From: Brachyspira murdochii DSM 12563
GTDB lineage: Bacteria > Spirochaetota > Brachyspiria > Brachyspirales > Brachyspiraceae
Direction: 5' to 3'
DNA: 64,000 bases
Assembly (NCBI RefSeq): GCF_000092845.1
Contig: NC_014150.1
Span: 2,169,510 to 2,233,509, forward strand
The position numbers were made by a program, and so were the translations under genes. Numbering within the stretch: position 1 is the stretch's first letter; the number at the start of each line of letters is the position of its first letter. Below are positions 27,245 to 37,200 of this stretch, in pieces. The notes under the pieces were generated by a model that made no database searches, had not been told where the DNA came from, and saw nothing but the letters and a program-made list of their open reading frames with translations.

Positions 27245-27457
27245 CCTCCGCTGAGCCGTATACGACATAAATGCGCCTGACTTTTCGCGTCAGGTGGGCT
27301 CCTCAGAAACATGACCTTGATTTCTCAAAACCGTATCGCGATACCGGCGAGCCTATCATTAATGCTTCGCTCCAGATCCCTAATGCATTAATTTATACTG
27401 GCGCAAGAATGTACAATCGCTTAACGAGAACAGCAGAGTTGTATACAATATAAATGC
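27245..27457. other. GC-rich structured island flanked by short direct repeats
   Basis: GTATACGACATAAATGC (27258-27274) and GTATACAATATAAATGC (27441-27457) are 15/17 identical direct repeats bracketing about 165 bp of DNA far richer in G+C than its surroundings. The interior holds a CCTGAC/GTCAGG hairpin (27276-27294) and a perfect 12-bp palindrome GTATCGCGATAC (27333-27344). The plus-strand frame at 27271-27453 (60 codons) has no recognisable features and no ribosome-binding site. The rest of the 440-bp gap is AT-rich and seems empty. It could be an inserted element or the scar of one. Confidence 0.5.
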
Positions 27458-27574
27458 TTTTTTATTATTTGTCAATACTGTAAAAAATATATTAACATAA
27501 TAACTGCTATTGACAAACATTTTGAGAAAAATATAATAATGTTACGCTTATTTTTATTTAATGAGGAATTTTAC

Positions 27575-28180
27575 ATGATTAGAAATATAATTTCGGATAT
27601 AGGTAATGTGCTGTATGAGTTTAGTACAAGCAGTATTTTAGATGAATATGTAGATGAAAGCGATAGAAAAGAGTTTTTTGATAATACTTTTGGAAGTAAG
27701 AATTGGAATTTAATGGATAAGGGAGAAATTAGCTTTGAAGATTCAAGAAAATATTTTATAGATAAATGTCCTAAATATGAAGAACTTATCAATAAAATTT
27801 TTGATACTTCTTTAACATTATGCCTCAATAAACATCATAATAATATTAATTTATTAAAAGAATATAAAGATAAAGGTTTTTCTATATATTATTTATCTAA
27901 TATGCCTTCTGAAACTTTTGAGGTTTTGAGAAAAGAAACTGACTTTTTTGATAATACTTGTATTGGGGGCGTTATTTCAGCTCATATAAAGATGATTAAG
28001 CCTAATAGAGATATTTATGAATATTTTTTGAGTAAATTTAATTTGAATGCAAATGAATGCGTATTTATAGATGATAATGCTGATAATGTAAAAACAGCTA
28101 TAGATATTGGAATAAATGCTTTTCAGCTTAAAACAATAGATGATATGCATGCGGTTTTAAAAGAAATTTTACATAAATAA
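27575..28180 (+). CDS. HAD-superfamily hydrolase
   Basis: I choose the ATG at 27575 because GAGGA precedes it; an upstream in-frame ATG at 27539 lacks a site. The 201-residue product begins MIRNIISDIGNVLYEF, the HAD motif I in the DIGNV form seen in YihX-like phosphatases. It continues with YYLSNMPSE (motif II Ser), KMIKPNRDIYEYFL (motif III Lys) and CVFIDDNADNVKTA (motif IV acidic pair). It probably dephosphorylates a small metabolite; the substrate is unknown. It is followed after 29 bp by the histidine kinase gene. Confidence 0.88.
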   Translation: MIRNIISDIGNVLYEFSTSSILDEYVDESDRKEFFDNTFGSKNWNLMDKGEISFEDSRKYFIDKCPKYEELINKIFDTSLTLCLNKHHNNINLLKEYKDKGFSIYYLSNMPSETFEVLRKETDFFDNTCIGGVISAHIKMIKPNRDIYEYFLSKFNLNANECVFIDDNADNVKTAIDIGINAFQLKTIDDMHAVLKEILHK

Positions 28181-28209
28181 TATTTTATTATAAGTTATTA
28201 GCAAATAAT

Positions 28210-30000
28210 ATGAAGTTTATAAAGAATATTTTTAATAATATAAAAAAAAGATATGGAATATTTCTTCCTTCTGTTATTAGTATATTTACATTGATTAGTC
28301 TTATAGCCTCTGTGTGGATAAGCACATTTATATATGAACCTAATATAGTAAATCCGTTTTATGTGTTTGCGGTTATTTTTTTTCCATTTACAAGCATCAT
28401 AATAGGAATAATACTCGTAATAAAGTTTATAATAGATGCTATACTTAAAAAAGAAGGTTCGCATTTAAAATTGGTTATAGTATTCATAATGGGGCTTATG
28501 ACTGTTATGCCTAGTATGTTGGTCAGCAAAATATCGACTTATATAATTAAAAGCAATTTAGATTTGTTTTTAGATCAAAATGTCAATGCTTCAGTGTCAT
28601 ATGTAATAGATTTGTCTAATATTGAAATCATCAATAAAAGAAACTATATGACAGATGTTATTAATAGTGTCGGCATAAATTATTTTAATAACATATATCA
28701 AAACATTAAATCTGGGAATTTTGATTATAATAGCATATATAAAATGGTTAAAGAATCAGAATATTTTAATAATATAGTTTTTTTATCAAATTATTATAAT
28801 GGTAATAATATAATATTCTTTAATTCTGGCAATTATATACCTTTGGATATCAATTATAAACTTGATAATAAAGATACTATATTTGTGAACAGTGAATATA
28901 ACGGACTTTTTTATGTAAATGCTATAATACCTTTAACTTACAGTAATAATTATGTAATATGGTCTGAAGTTATGCCTAGAAACTATATTGAAATTAGAAA
29001 CAGTGCTTTGGAGGCTTTTAGGATATATAATTCTGTTAATATGTTTGCAAATGAGTTTTCTATAATACTCAGTCTTTTATATTTGTTTATATTAGGTATA
29101 TCAACATTTTTTTCTATAATACTTGGTATTGCTCTTTCAAGGCTTATAACAAGACCCATCAGTTTGATACTTAGTGCTACAAACTCAATAACTAATGCTG
29201 ATTTTAATATAGATATGAAGCTTGGCGGTGTTCATGATATGAGAAATTTGATTCATAGATTTAATGTAATGGCTAGAGCTTTAAAATACCATAGAGATAG
29301 AGAAAATATAAGAGCTAGGCTTGAAACTTGGAGGGAGGCTGCTATAAAAGTAGCCCATGAGATAAAAAATCCGCTTATGCCTATAATAATGAATGCTGAA
29401 CTTATTGAAAGAAAATTATCTGTAAATATGACAGAAAAAGATGTTGAAAGATCAAAAAGATCTACAGCTGTTATAGTAAAAAATGCCAATGTAATATCTA
29501 GTCTTATAAAATCTTTTTCAGAGTTCTCTTTTGCTATTAAACTTTCTGATGAGAAACAGTCTATTAATAGTGTTATTATTGAGGCAGCTGAATCTTTTAA
29601 AAATACTAATAATATAATATTTAATGTTGTTTTAAGTAAGCATGATTATTTTATTAATATGGATAGAGAAAAATTTATAATGGCATTTAGAAATTTAATA
29701 AAAAATGCTGTAGAGGCTATGGAAAACTCTGAAAGATCTATAATTTACATATCTTCATATCATGAGATAATAGATTTAAATGAATTTTTTATAGTAAGTA
29801 TAACAGATACTGGAATAGGTATAGAAAGCGGCAATTTACATAAAATATTTGAGCCTTATTTCACTTCTAAAGATAAAGGTACTGGAATAGGACTTGCTAC
29901 GGTAGAAAAAATCATATCTGAACATAAAGGTACTATAGAGGTTGAATCTATAGCTGGAGAGGGTACTACATTTTTTATAAAGTTTATGATAGAATCATAA
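28210..30000 (+). CDS. NtrY-like membrane sensor histidine kinase
   Basis: The 596-residue kinase has N-terminal membrane helices (about 20-100), a periplasmic sensor region, another helix at about 280-310 and a HAMP-like linker (LITRPISLILSATNSI). The phosphoacceptor His383 lies in VAHEIKNPLMPI; the N box is NLIKNAVEAM, and the ATP lid is DTGIGI followed by FEPYFTSKDKGTGIGLATVE. The HEIKNPL form is typical of NtrY and related kinases. No ordinary response regulator is adjacent; the convergent neighbour is a receiver that lacks the phosphorylated Asp. No clear ribosome-binding site. Confidence 0.92.
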   Translation: MKFIKNIFNNIKKRYGIFLPSVISIFTLISLIASVWISTFIYEPNIVNPFYVFAVIFFPFTSIIIGIILVIKFIIDAILKKEGSHLKLVIVFIMGLMTVMPSMLVSKISTYIIKSNLDLFLDQNVNASVSYVIDLSNIEIINKRNYMTDVINSVGINYFNNIYQNIKSGNFDYNSIYKMVKESEYFNNIVFLSNYYNGNNIIFFNSGNYIPLDINYKLDNKDTIFVNSEYNGLFYVNAIIPLTYSNNYVIWSEVMPRNYIEIRNSALEAFRIYNSVNMFANEFSIILSLLYLFILGISTFFSIILGIALSRLITRPISLILSATNSITNADFNIDMKLGGVHDMRNLIHRFNVMARALKYHRDRENIRARLETWREAAIKVAHEIKNPLMPIIMNAELIERKLSVNMTEKDVERSKRSTAVIVKNANVISSLIKSFSEFSFAIKLSDEKQSINSVIIEAAESFKNTNNIIFNVVLSKHDYFINMDREKFIMAFRNLIKNAVEAMENSERSIIYISSYHEIIDLNEFFIVSITDTGIGIESGNLHKIFEPYFTSKDKGTGIGLATVEKIISEHKGTIEVESIAGEGTTFFIKFMIES

Positions 30001-30004
30001 AAAA

Positions 30005-30361
30005 TTAAAGTGCTTCTATTTTACTTACCAATTTAGTTATATGAGAAGGATATTTCATGCAGGTGATATTCAGCCTTTTAGCCTCTTTTTCCATATCTAA
30101 ATCTATATTTTCATATAGAAAAAATATTGTGAACTCATGAAATTCGGGCATTTTCTGCAATTCACTTATAAACTCTATAACGTTAATCCATACAAGATTA
30201 GGATTGAACACCAATATTCTTATACTGTATTTATATATTTTGCTTATAAGTTCATAAAGATTTTCAGCTATGAACACTTGTATAGATGAGCTTTCAAGAG
30301 CCGCTTTTACTTTGTTGGAGCGGTTATTATCATCATCTATTATTATAGCTGAGTAATTCAT
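30005..30361 (-). CDS. Degenerate receiver-domain protein
   Basis: The 118-residue protein is one receiver-like domain: the acidic pocket IIDDD lies at 7-11, and the last strand carries the usual Lys (TCMKYPSH). At the phosphorylation site the sequence is LVFNPN, with Asn53 where Asp is expected. It is therefore probably not phosphorylated in the usual way, a pseudo-receiver. No output domain follows. It is convergent with the NtrY-like kinase (4 bp apart), so co-transcription is not possible, but a functional link is tempting. Confidence 0.7.
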   Translation of the reverse strand: MNYSAIIIDDDNNRSNKVKAALESSSIQVFIAENLYELISKIYKYSIRILVFNPNLVWINVIEFISELQKMPEFHEFTIFFLYENIDLDMEKEAKRLNITCMKYPSHITKLVSKIEAL

Positions 30362-30388
30362 AGGCCAAACTCATTTAAGATATTGATG

Positions 30389-30472
30389 TGCCGAGAGAGG
30401 GACTCGAACCCTCACTGAGTTGCCTCAGGCAGATTTTGAGTCTGCTGCGTCTACCAATTTCGCCATCTCGGC
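30389..30472 (-). tRNA. tRNA-Leu (anticodon CAA)
   Basis: On the minus strand GCCGAGA pairs with TCTCGGC as acceptor stem. The anticodon loop CTCAAAA between GCAGA and TCTGC gives anticodon CAA, reading UUG. A long variable arm and the TTCGAGTCC T-loop fit a class II leucine tRNA of 84 nt. The CCA end is not encoded. Confidence 0.95.
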
Positions 30473-30634
30473 AAAATATTATATTAATAATATAATATCA
30501 TTTTAATTGCTTAGATTATAAATGATACTTTATAAAAATCAAGTATTATGTTATATATTTTTTCTTTTTTTGTGTATATATGTTTTATTTATTGTAAAAT
30601 ATGGTAAAATGATCATATATGATGAGGGTTTGTT

Positions 30635-31639
30635 ATGAAGATTACATTAGACATGTCTATATCAAAACTTCTTGATGCTTTTGACAGAGAATTCGGCGTA
30701 TCACTTGGAATATATAAAGGGGCTCATAAATCAGATAATATAAAATTATTTGAAATATCAGACCCTAGAAAAAGTCAAAAGGCTTTTATAGTTATAAATA
30801 AAGATACAAGCGTAGAAAGTGCTGAGGCTATGTTTAGAAATACATTCGGCATAAGAGTTCAGATTAAAGATAGAAATGGAAATACAGTAAGTCAGGAAAG
30901 TACATTAGGCGGCATTAGAAAGTTAGATAAAGGTTATGTTGATGATGAAAATAAAAATAATTTATTAGAAGATGATGATGCTTCTTCTAATGAAATCCAA
31001 GAAGAAAATGGTAAAAAGAAGAAAAGGAAAAAAGCATATTTTCTAAAGCCTAAAACAGTAAAACATACAGTAGAAGATAAAATAAAAGAAATAGACAAAT
31101 ACTATCTAAACTTTCAGAGATCAGAAAGATATAAATATATGCTTAATCTTTTATCATGCATAGAAGAGGCTAAACTTGCATACCCTGATTCCAAAGAATT
31201 AACGGATCATATAGAAGATATAAAGTCAAAGTCATTAAATATATCAAATTTAAGTATAAAGAAAAGAAGATTTGCTATATTGGTATTAATTATAGTAACA
31301 GGAGTATTATCAGCAGTAGGTGTAGGAATATGGGGGTATAATCTTTATCAAAAGGTAAAAAAAGACAAAGAAGCAGATATTATAATTAAAGAAATAGATA
31401 ATTTGAGAATGAGAAAAGGTTCTCTTATGGAAAGCGGTAATATATCCGAAGCCAATGCTATAGATGAAAGTATAAACTCAAAATCAGAGCGTCTTAATAG
31501 TATTCAAAATGCAAGCAGCGTATCGGTAGCAAATTATTTTTTAATAATAGCATTTTTTATGGCTGTAATAGTAGCTATGTTTATATTAAGGCTTAATAAA
31601 TATAATGTAACATCTATACGTTTTGGTAAGAATACATAA
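30635..31639 (+). CDS. Membrane protein with small N-terminal domain, function unknown
   Basis: The 334-residue protein starts with a compact domain of about 100 residues (MKITLDMSISKLLDAFDREF, then GVSLGIYKGAHKSD and ESTLGGIRKLDKG). A charged linker with a basic patch (KKKKRKKAYF) follows at about 128-140, then a helical region, a membrane helix at about 211-233, a coiled-coil segment and a second helix at about 303-322. No signal peptide, so the N-terminal domain is cytoplasmic. GAGGG precedes the ATG. I do not recognise the family. It lies just upstream of the HD-GYP gene, but with its own gap of about 100 bp. Confidence 0.6.
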   Translation: MKITLDMSISKLLDAFDREFGVSLGIYKGAHKSDNIKLFEISDPRKSQKAFIVINKDTSVESAEAMFRNTFGIRVQIKDRNGNTVSQESTLGGIRKLDKGYVDDENKNNLLEDDDASSNEIQEENGKKKKRKKAYFLKPKTVKHTVEDKIKEIDKYYLNFQRSERYKYMLNLLSCIEEAKLAYPDSKELTDHIEDIKSKSLNISNLSIKKRRFAILVLIIVTGVLSAVGVGIWGYNLYQKVKKDKEADIIIKEIDNLRMRKGSLMESGNISEANAIDESINSKSERLNSIQNASSVSVANYFLIIAFFMAVIVAMFILRLNKYNVTSIRFGKNT

Positions 31640-31741
31640 TAATTTTATTACAGCAAAATTATTTTACTTGATAATATATCACTATATGATATTATATACC
31701 TTAAAGTGCGATGATTTTTTATTATGTAGAGAGGATTTTAA

Positions 31742-32881
31742 ATGGCAAAAATTATTATACCATTAAATGAAGTAAAAGAGGGAATGAAAGTAGCCAGTAA
31801 TATATATAATAGTGATGATAAAAGAATAGTAGATATTGGTACTGTGATTACAAAAGATATTATAGAAACTTTAAAAAGAAACTCTATTACAACAATTAGC
31901 GTAATGGAGCTTTTAGACCTCAAAAAAGAGAATACTGTTAATACTGCAGGAGATGGTAAAAAAGCTGTTATCAGAGGTATAGTTGAAGAAAACGGTAAAA
32001 AAATATTAAAAATAGATAGTGAAGAAGTTGCCAAAAAAAAGGAAATGACTATAGAAAAAACTAAATCATTATATGAAACTGCTAAAAAAGGCGGAGGAAT
32101 AGATTTTGATTCTATGAAAAAAGAAGTTAATAATATGCTTTCTTCTATAGTAGAAAATAAGGAAGCACATTCTTACCTTTCTATGTTAAAAAGAAAAGAT
32201 GAAACTATGTATAAGCATGCAGTTGATGTCGCTACTTTATCTGCTATTACAGCTGGAGAACTAAACTTAACTAAAGTAGATATGGCTAATATTATGCTTG
32301 GTGCTTTAGTTCATGATATAGGCAAGGTTCTTATTCAGGAGAGTCTCCTTACAAAGGTAAATCTTACAAAAGAGGAAGAAGCCATATTAAAGAAACACCC
32401 AACACAAGGCTATAAACTTGTAAAAAGGGATAATTTAGATGACAATATAGCAGATATTGTACTTGAGCATCATGAGAAGTATGACGGAAGCGGATATCCT
32501 TTTCAAAAAGATAATAAAGATATAAGTCTTTACAGTAAAATAGTTGCTGTATGTAATACTTTTAATAATCTTATAACCAAAGGCGAACATGGAGTACCTT
32601 ATACTCCTGATAAAGCTGTAAAGGTTATAATATCGCTTGCTAAAAAAGATTTTGACAGCGATGTTGTGAAGGCATTTCAAAAGGCTATAGGTTTTTATCC
32701 TAATAATACAAGAGTTAAACTATCAAATGGTTCTATAGCTAGAGTAATAGAGCAGAATCCTAATCTTCCTTTAAGACCTGTGCTTTCTATAGTAAAACAT
32801 CTTGACGGTACAGTAAGCGATGGTATGGAAATTGTTGATTTATCTGCTTCTAGTGATTTATTTATTAAAGAGATAATGTAG
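31742..32881 (+). CDS. HD-GYP cyclic-di-GMP phosphodiesterase
   Basis: The 379-residue protein has an N-terminal regulatory region with the style of DUF3391 (PLNEVKEGMKVASNIYN), then an HD-GYP domain: HAVDVATLSA, HDIGK with His191 and Asp192, KKHPTQGYKL, and EHHEKYDGSGYP with Gly251-Tyr252-Pro253. It should hydrolyse cyclic di-GMP in the cytoplasm and so tune motility or surface behaviour. All key residues are present. AGAGGAT precedes the ATG. Neighbouring genes (CheX, receiver, kinase) fit a signalling region. Confidence 0.93.
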   Translation: MAKIIIPLNEVKEGMKVASNIYNSDDKRIVDIGTVITKDIIETLKRNSITTISVMELLDLKKENTVNTAGDGKKAVIRGIVEENGKKILKIDSEEVAKKKEMTIEKTKSLYETAKKGGGIDFDSMKKEVNNMLSSIVENKEAHSYLSMLKRKDETMYKHAVDVATLSAITAGELNLTKVDMANIMLGALVHDIGKVLIQESLLTKVNLTKEEEAILKKHPTQGYKLVKRDNLDDNIADIVLEHHEKYDGSGYPFQKDNKDISLYSKIVAVCNTFNNLITKGEHGVPYTPDKAVKVIISLAKKDFDSDVVKAFQKAIGFYPNNTRVKLSNGSIARVIEQNPNLPLRPVLSIVKHLDGTVSDGMEIVDLSASSDLFIKEIM

Positions 32882-32890
32882 AATATTTGT

Positions 32891-33223
32891 TTAATATTTT
32901 AGCTTTTGCTTTTTACTTAACAATCTTACCAAATATCTTAATTCATATTTTGAGTAGAAATCTTTAACCATAGTAACTCCTCTTCTATTAAAAAAAGAAA
33001 AGTAATGGTATTTTTCTAAAGTTTCTAAAAGTTTGCTGAAATGCTCTTTTTCTAATTTGAAAGCTGATGAAACCTCTTCCAAAGAATATAATTTATCATC
33101 ATCTTTGAAGTATCTATTTAGAAATTTATTTGATTTTATCGCTGCAGTAATGTTATTAACAATTATTTTTATTATAAAAACTATAATAAACAATATTAAT
33201 AAATACTGTACTGTTTTTGGCAT
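32891..33223 (-). CDS. Small membrane-anchored protein downstream of cheX
   Basis: The 110-residue protein has one N-terminal membrane helix (about 5-25) and a basic cytoplasmic part. Segments such as YSLEEVSSAFKLEKEHFSKL and KYHYFSFFNRRGVTMV could form a winged-helix-like fold, but this is weak. Its start lies 2 bp after the cheX stop, so it is translated from the cheX transcript. Function unknown. Confidence 0.55.
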   Translation of the reverse strand: MPKTVQYLLILFIIVFIIKIIVNNITAAIKSNKFLNRYFKDDDKLYSLEEVSSAFKLEKEHFSKLLETLEKYHYFSFFNRRGVTMVKDFYSKYELRYLVRLLSKKQKLKY

Positions 33224-33225
33224 TA

Positions 33226-33699
33226 TTAATTAGCTTGATTAAACAAAATTAAGTTCATAAATATTTCGCCTAGTTCAGTTTTATAGTTTATGGACAATAT
33301 TTTATCATTTTCTTTTTCAAGCATAGACATTTGCTCGCTCATAAGTATAGCAGGCGGTGTCATATCCAAATCTATATGTTTTGTAGAGAGATCATTAATA
33401 GCACTTCCTGCAACCATATTAACAAATTCTTTAATTGTGGCAATAAATATATCATCTATTGAAGTTATAGCTTCCATATTAAGAGCAGAAGCTAATTTAA
33501 AAGCAGTAGCTTTGCTCATATTAAACATAAGTCTTCCGCTTAAATCTCCTGTAATACCTACAAAAACTATAACGCCTCCAACATGATTGGCATTTCTGTA
33601 TATTCTAACATCGCCTTTTCCAACTTTAGAATTAAAATAGCTTTTTAATATAATTACTGTACCTTTGCTGAAAGCATTTACTACATCTAAGTCAAACAT
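33226..33699 (-). CDS. cheX: CheX-family chemotaxis phosphatase
   Basis: The 157-residue protein shows the CheC/CheX/FliY phosphatase pattern. GLTG-like GITGDLSGRLMFNMS lies at about 48-62, followed by the single active-site motif EFVNMVAG with Glu91 and Asn94 (ExxN). One motif rather than two is the mark of CheX. CheX removes phosphate from CheY and is the usual CheY phosphatase in spirochaetes. It is cytoplasmic. A small membrane protein follows in the same operon. Confidence 0.85.
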   Translation of the reverse strand: MFDLDVVNAFSKGTVIILKSYFNSKVGKGDVRIYRNANHVGGVIVFVGITGDLSGRLMFNMSKATAFKLASALNMEAITSIDDIFIATIKEFVNMVAGSAINDLSTKHIDLDMTPPAILMSEQMSMLEKENDKILSINYKTELGEIFMNLILFNQAN

Positions 33700-33896
33700 A
33701 TTTATAACACCATATAATTTTATTTTTATTTATTATCGGAAATGAGTATTATATTTTTAACAGTATAAATTATCAAGATTAAAATATAATTATTTTTACT
33801 ATAAATAATATATTATATAAATCTTGACTACAAATAAAAAGAATGATATCATTAAATAAAATTATATAGTTATATAAACAATTAACCGATAATGTC

Positions 33897-34214
33897 ATGA
33901 GAGATAGAATACTTTGTTTATCTTTTGTATTATTAGTATTTTTATTTGGTATTTTTATAGATATTTTTCATAAAAATAAAAATACTAATAATAAATTAAT
34001 AAGCATTACAGTAAAAGGAGCTGCTGTTAATCAAGGGGTATATTTTTGCAGATATGGTGTTTCAGTAGCTGAAGTTTTAGAACTCTGCGGCGGTATGACA
34101 GAACTAGGTTATTTTCCTTATGGTTTTGATTATAATACGCCTATTACAAATGACACTGTAATCAATATACAAAAAAGGTATTCAACTATAAGAAAAAATT
34201 ATGAAGAGAATTGA
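33897..34214 (+). CDS. Membrane-anchored SLBB-like protein
   Basis: The 105-residue protein has an N-terminal membrane helix (about 4-22) and then a beta-grasp-like SLBB segment: ISITVKGAAVNQGVY, VSVAEVLELCGGM and VINIQKR. SLBB domains bind sugars or other ligands in exported proteins. It ends 3 bp before the start codon of the giant acidic protein gene, so the two are probably translated together. No clear ribosome-binding site. Confidence 0.65.
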   Translation: MRDRILCLSFVLLVFLFGIFIDIFHKNKNTNNKLISITVKGAAVNQGVYFCRYGVSVAEVLELCGGMTELGYFPYGFDYNTPITNDTVINIQKRYSTIRKNYEEN

Positions 34215-34217
34215 ATA

Positions 34218-37200
34218 GTGGAAAAAGAGTTCGCTAGTATTTTTGAGGATAATAAAGACATCTCACTCAATGAGTATGATATTAATAAACTTATAGAAAG
34301 AACTATAAAAATTAAAGAGAATGAATTTCCTATAATATCTATAGGAAATACTGATAAAGACAGCCCAAAAATACAAGGTGTAGTAACTTCTAAAGAATAT
34401 AATAAAGATATACTCGAATTTAACAACGTTCATGCAAAAGCAAATAGTGATAAATCAGATTCTTTAAATAGTGCATACACAGATGAAGAAAATAAACAAT
34501 ATAAAAATTTAGAAGAAAGTTTAAGTTTATCTGAAAATGATTTAGAATCTGCAGGTAATATTATAGATTCTGAATTAGATATGTCTTCGCTTTTCCAAAA
34601 TGCATTAAATAATACCGAAGCAAATGATGATAAAAAAGATAATGATAATAATAAAGAAGAAGATTTATTAAATGAACAAAATTATGTAGTTGATAATATA
34701 TATTCTAGAGAAGAAAACGATATTCATAAAAGTGCTGAAAAAGAAGCATTAACGGAAGATGAATTGAATACTCTTGAAACAGTTGAAGATTTTAATTTAG
34801 AAGATTCTTTTGAAAAAAATGAAAATCCTTTAGATGAAGAAGAAGAATTTGAAGATACATCTGATATTTCAAATATAGGAATGAAAGAATATACTGATGA
34901 AGAACTTCTTGATATAAATAATATATTAGATGATGAGGAGTTTTCTTCTAATGAGACATTATCAGAAAACTCTATTGAAAATCCTTTAGAAGAAACTTTA
35001 TCAATAGAAGAAGACCAACCAGAAGAAAGTACGGATAGTACCTCAGATAATGAAGAAACATCAGACCTAGAGATGAAAGAATACAGTGATGAAGAGCTTT
35101 TGGATTCTAGTAATATCTTGGAAGAAGCTGCTGCAATTTCAGAAGAAACATCATCAATAGAAGAAGAACAATCAGAAGAAAGTACGGATAGTACCTCAGA
35201 TAATGAAGAAACATCAGATATAGAGATGAAAGAATACAGTGATGAAGAGCTTTTGGATTCTAGTAATATCTTAGAAGAAGCTGCTGCAATTTCAGAAGAA
35301 ACTTCTTCAATAGAAGAAGAACAATCAGAAGAAAGTACGGATAATACCTCAGATAATGAAGAAACATCAGACCTAGAGATGAAAGAATACAGTGATGAAG
35401 AGCTTTTGGATTCTAGTAATATCTTGGAAGAAGCTGCTGCAATTTCAGAAGAAACTTCATCAATAGAAGAAGAACAATCAGAAGAAAGTACGGATAATAC
35501 CTCAGATAATGAAGAAACATCAGACCTAGAGATGAAAGAATACAGTGATGAAGAGCTTTTGGATTCTAGTAATATCTTAGAAGAAGCTGCTGCAATTTCA
35601 GAAGAAACATCATCAAAAGAAGAAGAACAATCAGAAGAAAGTACGGATAGTACCTCAGATAATGAAGAAACATCAGACCTAGAGATGAAAGAATACAGTG
35701 ATGAAGAGCTTTTGGATTCTAGTAATATCTTGGAAGAAGCTGCTGCTGCAATTTCAGAAGAAACATCATCAAAAGAAGAAGAACAATCAGAAGAAAGTAC
35801 GGATAGTACCTCAGATAATGAAGAAACATCAGACCTAGAGATGAAAGAATACAGTGATGAAGAGCTTTTGGATTCTAGTAATATCTTAGAAGAAGCTGCT
35901 GCAATTTCAGAAGAAACATCATCAAAAGAAGAAGAACAATCAGAAGAAAGTACGGATAATACCTCAGATAATGAAGAAACATCAGACCTAGAGATGAAAG
36001 AATACAGTGATGAAGAGCTTTTGGATTCTAGTAATATCTTGGAAGAAGCTGCTGCAATTTCAGAAGAAACATCATCAAAAGAAGAAGAACAATCAGAAGA
36101 AAGTACTGATAGTACCTCAGATAATGAAGAAACATCAGACCTAGAGATGAAAGAATACAGTGATGAAGAGCTTTTGGATTCTAGTAATATCTTGGAAGAA
36201 GAAGCTGCAATTTTAGAAGAAACATCATCAAAAGAAGAAGAACAATCAGAAGAAAGTACGGATAATACCTCAGATAATGAAGAAACATCAGACCTAGAGA
36301 TGAAAGAATACAGTGATGAAGAGCTTTTGGATTCTAGTAATATCTTAGAAGAAGCTGCTGCAATTTCAGAAGAAACATCATCAAAAGAAGAAGAACAATC
36401 AGAAGAAAGTACGGATAATACTTTAGATAATGAAGAAACATCAGACATAGAGATGAAAGAATACAGTGATGAAGAGCTTTTGGATTCTAGTAATATCTTG
36501 GAAGAAGAAGCTGCAATTTTAGAAGAAACATCATCAATAGAAGAAGAACAATCAGAAGAAAGTACGGATAATACCTCAGATAATGAAGAAACATCAGACC
36601 TAGAGATGAAAGAATACAGTGATGAAGAGCTTTTGGATTCTAGTAATATCTTGGAAGAAGAAGCTGCAATTTTAGAAGAAACATCATCAATAGAAGAAGA
36701 ACAACCAGAAGAAAGTACGGATAGTACCTCAGATAATGAAGAAACATCAGACCTAGAGATGAAAGAATACAGTGATGAAGAGCTTTTGGATTCTAGTAAT
36801 ATCTTGGAAGAAGAAACTCCAATTTCAGAAGGAACATCATCAATAGAAGAAGAACAATCAGAAGAAAGTACGGATAATACCTCAGATAATGAAGAAACAT
36901 CAGATATAGAGATGAAAGAATACAGTGATGAAGAGCTTTTGGATTCTAGTAATATTTTGGAAGAAGAAACTACAATTTCAGAAGGAACATCATCAATAGA
37001 AGAAGACCAACCAGAAGAAAGTACGGATAATACCTCAGATAATGAAGAAACATCAGATATAGAGATGAAAGAATACAGTGATGAAGAGCTTTTGGATTCT
37101 AGTAATATTTTGGAAGAAGAAACTACAATTTCAGAAGGAACATCATCAAAAGAAGAAGAACAACCAGAAGAAAGTACGGATAATACCTCAGATAATGAAG

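Noticed and set aside
27271-27453. A 60-codon plus-strand ORF in the GC-rich island
   Set aside because: No ribosome-binding site, no recognisable domain, and the segment is full of hairpins and palindromes; better described as a structured non-coding element.
27258-27457. The direct repeats and hairpins considered as integron attC sites
   Set aside because: I could not find the paired R'/R'' boxes with the core AAC/GTT that define attC, nor an integrase gene in the window.
30005-30361. Naming the receiver protein as the partner response regulator of the kinase
   Set aside because: It lacks the phosphorylated Asp, has no output domain and is transcribed in the opposite direction; partnership is only speculation.
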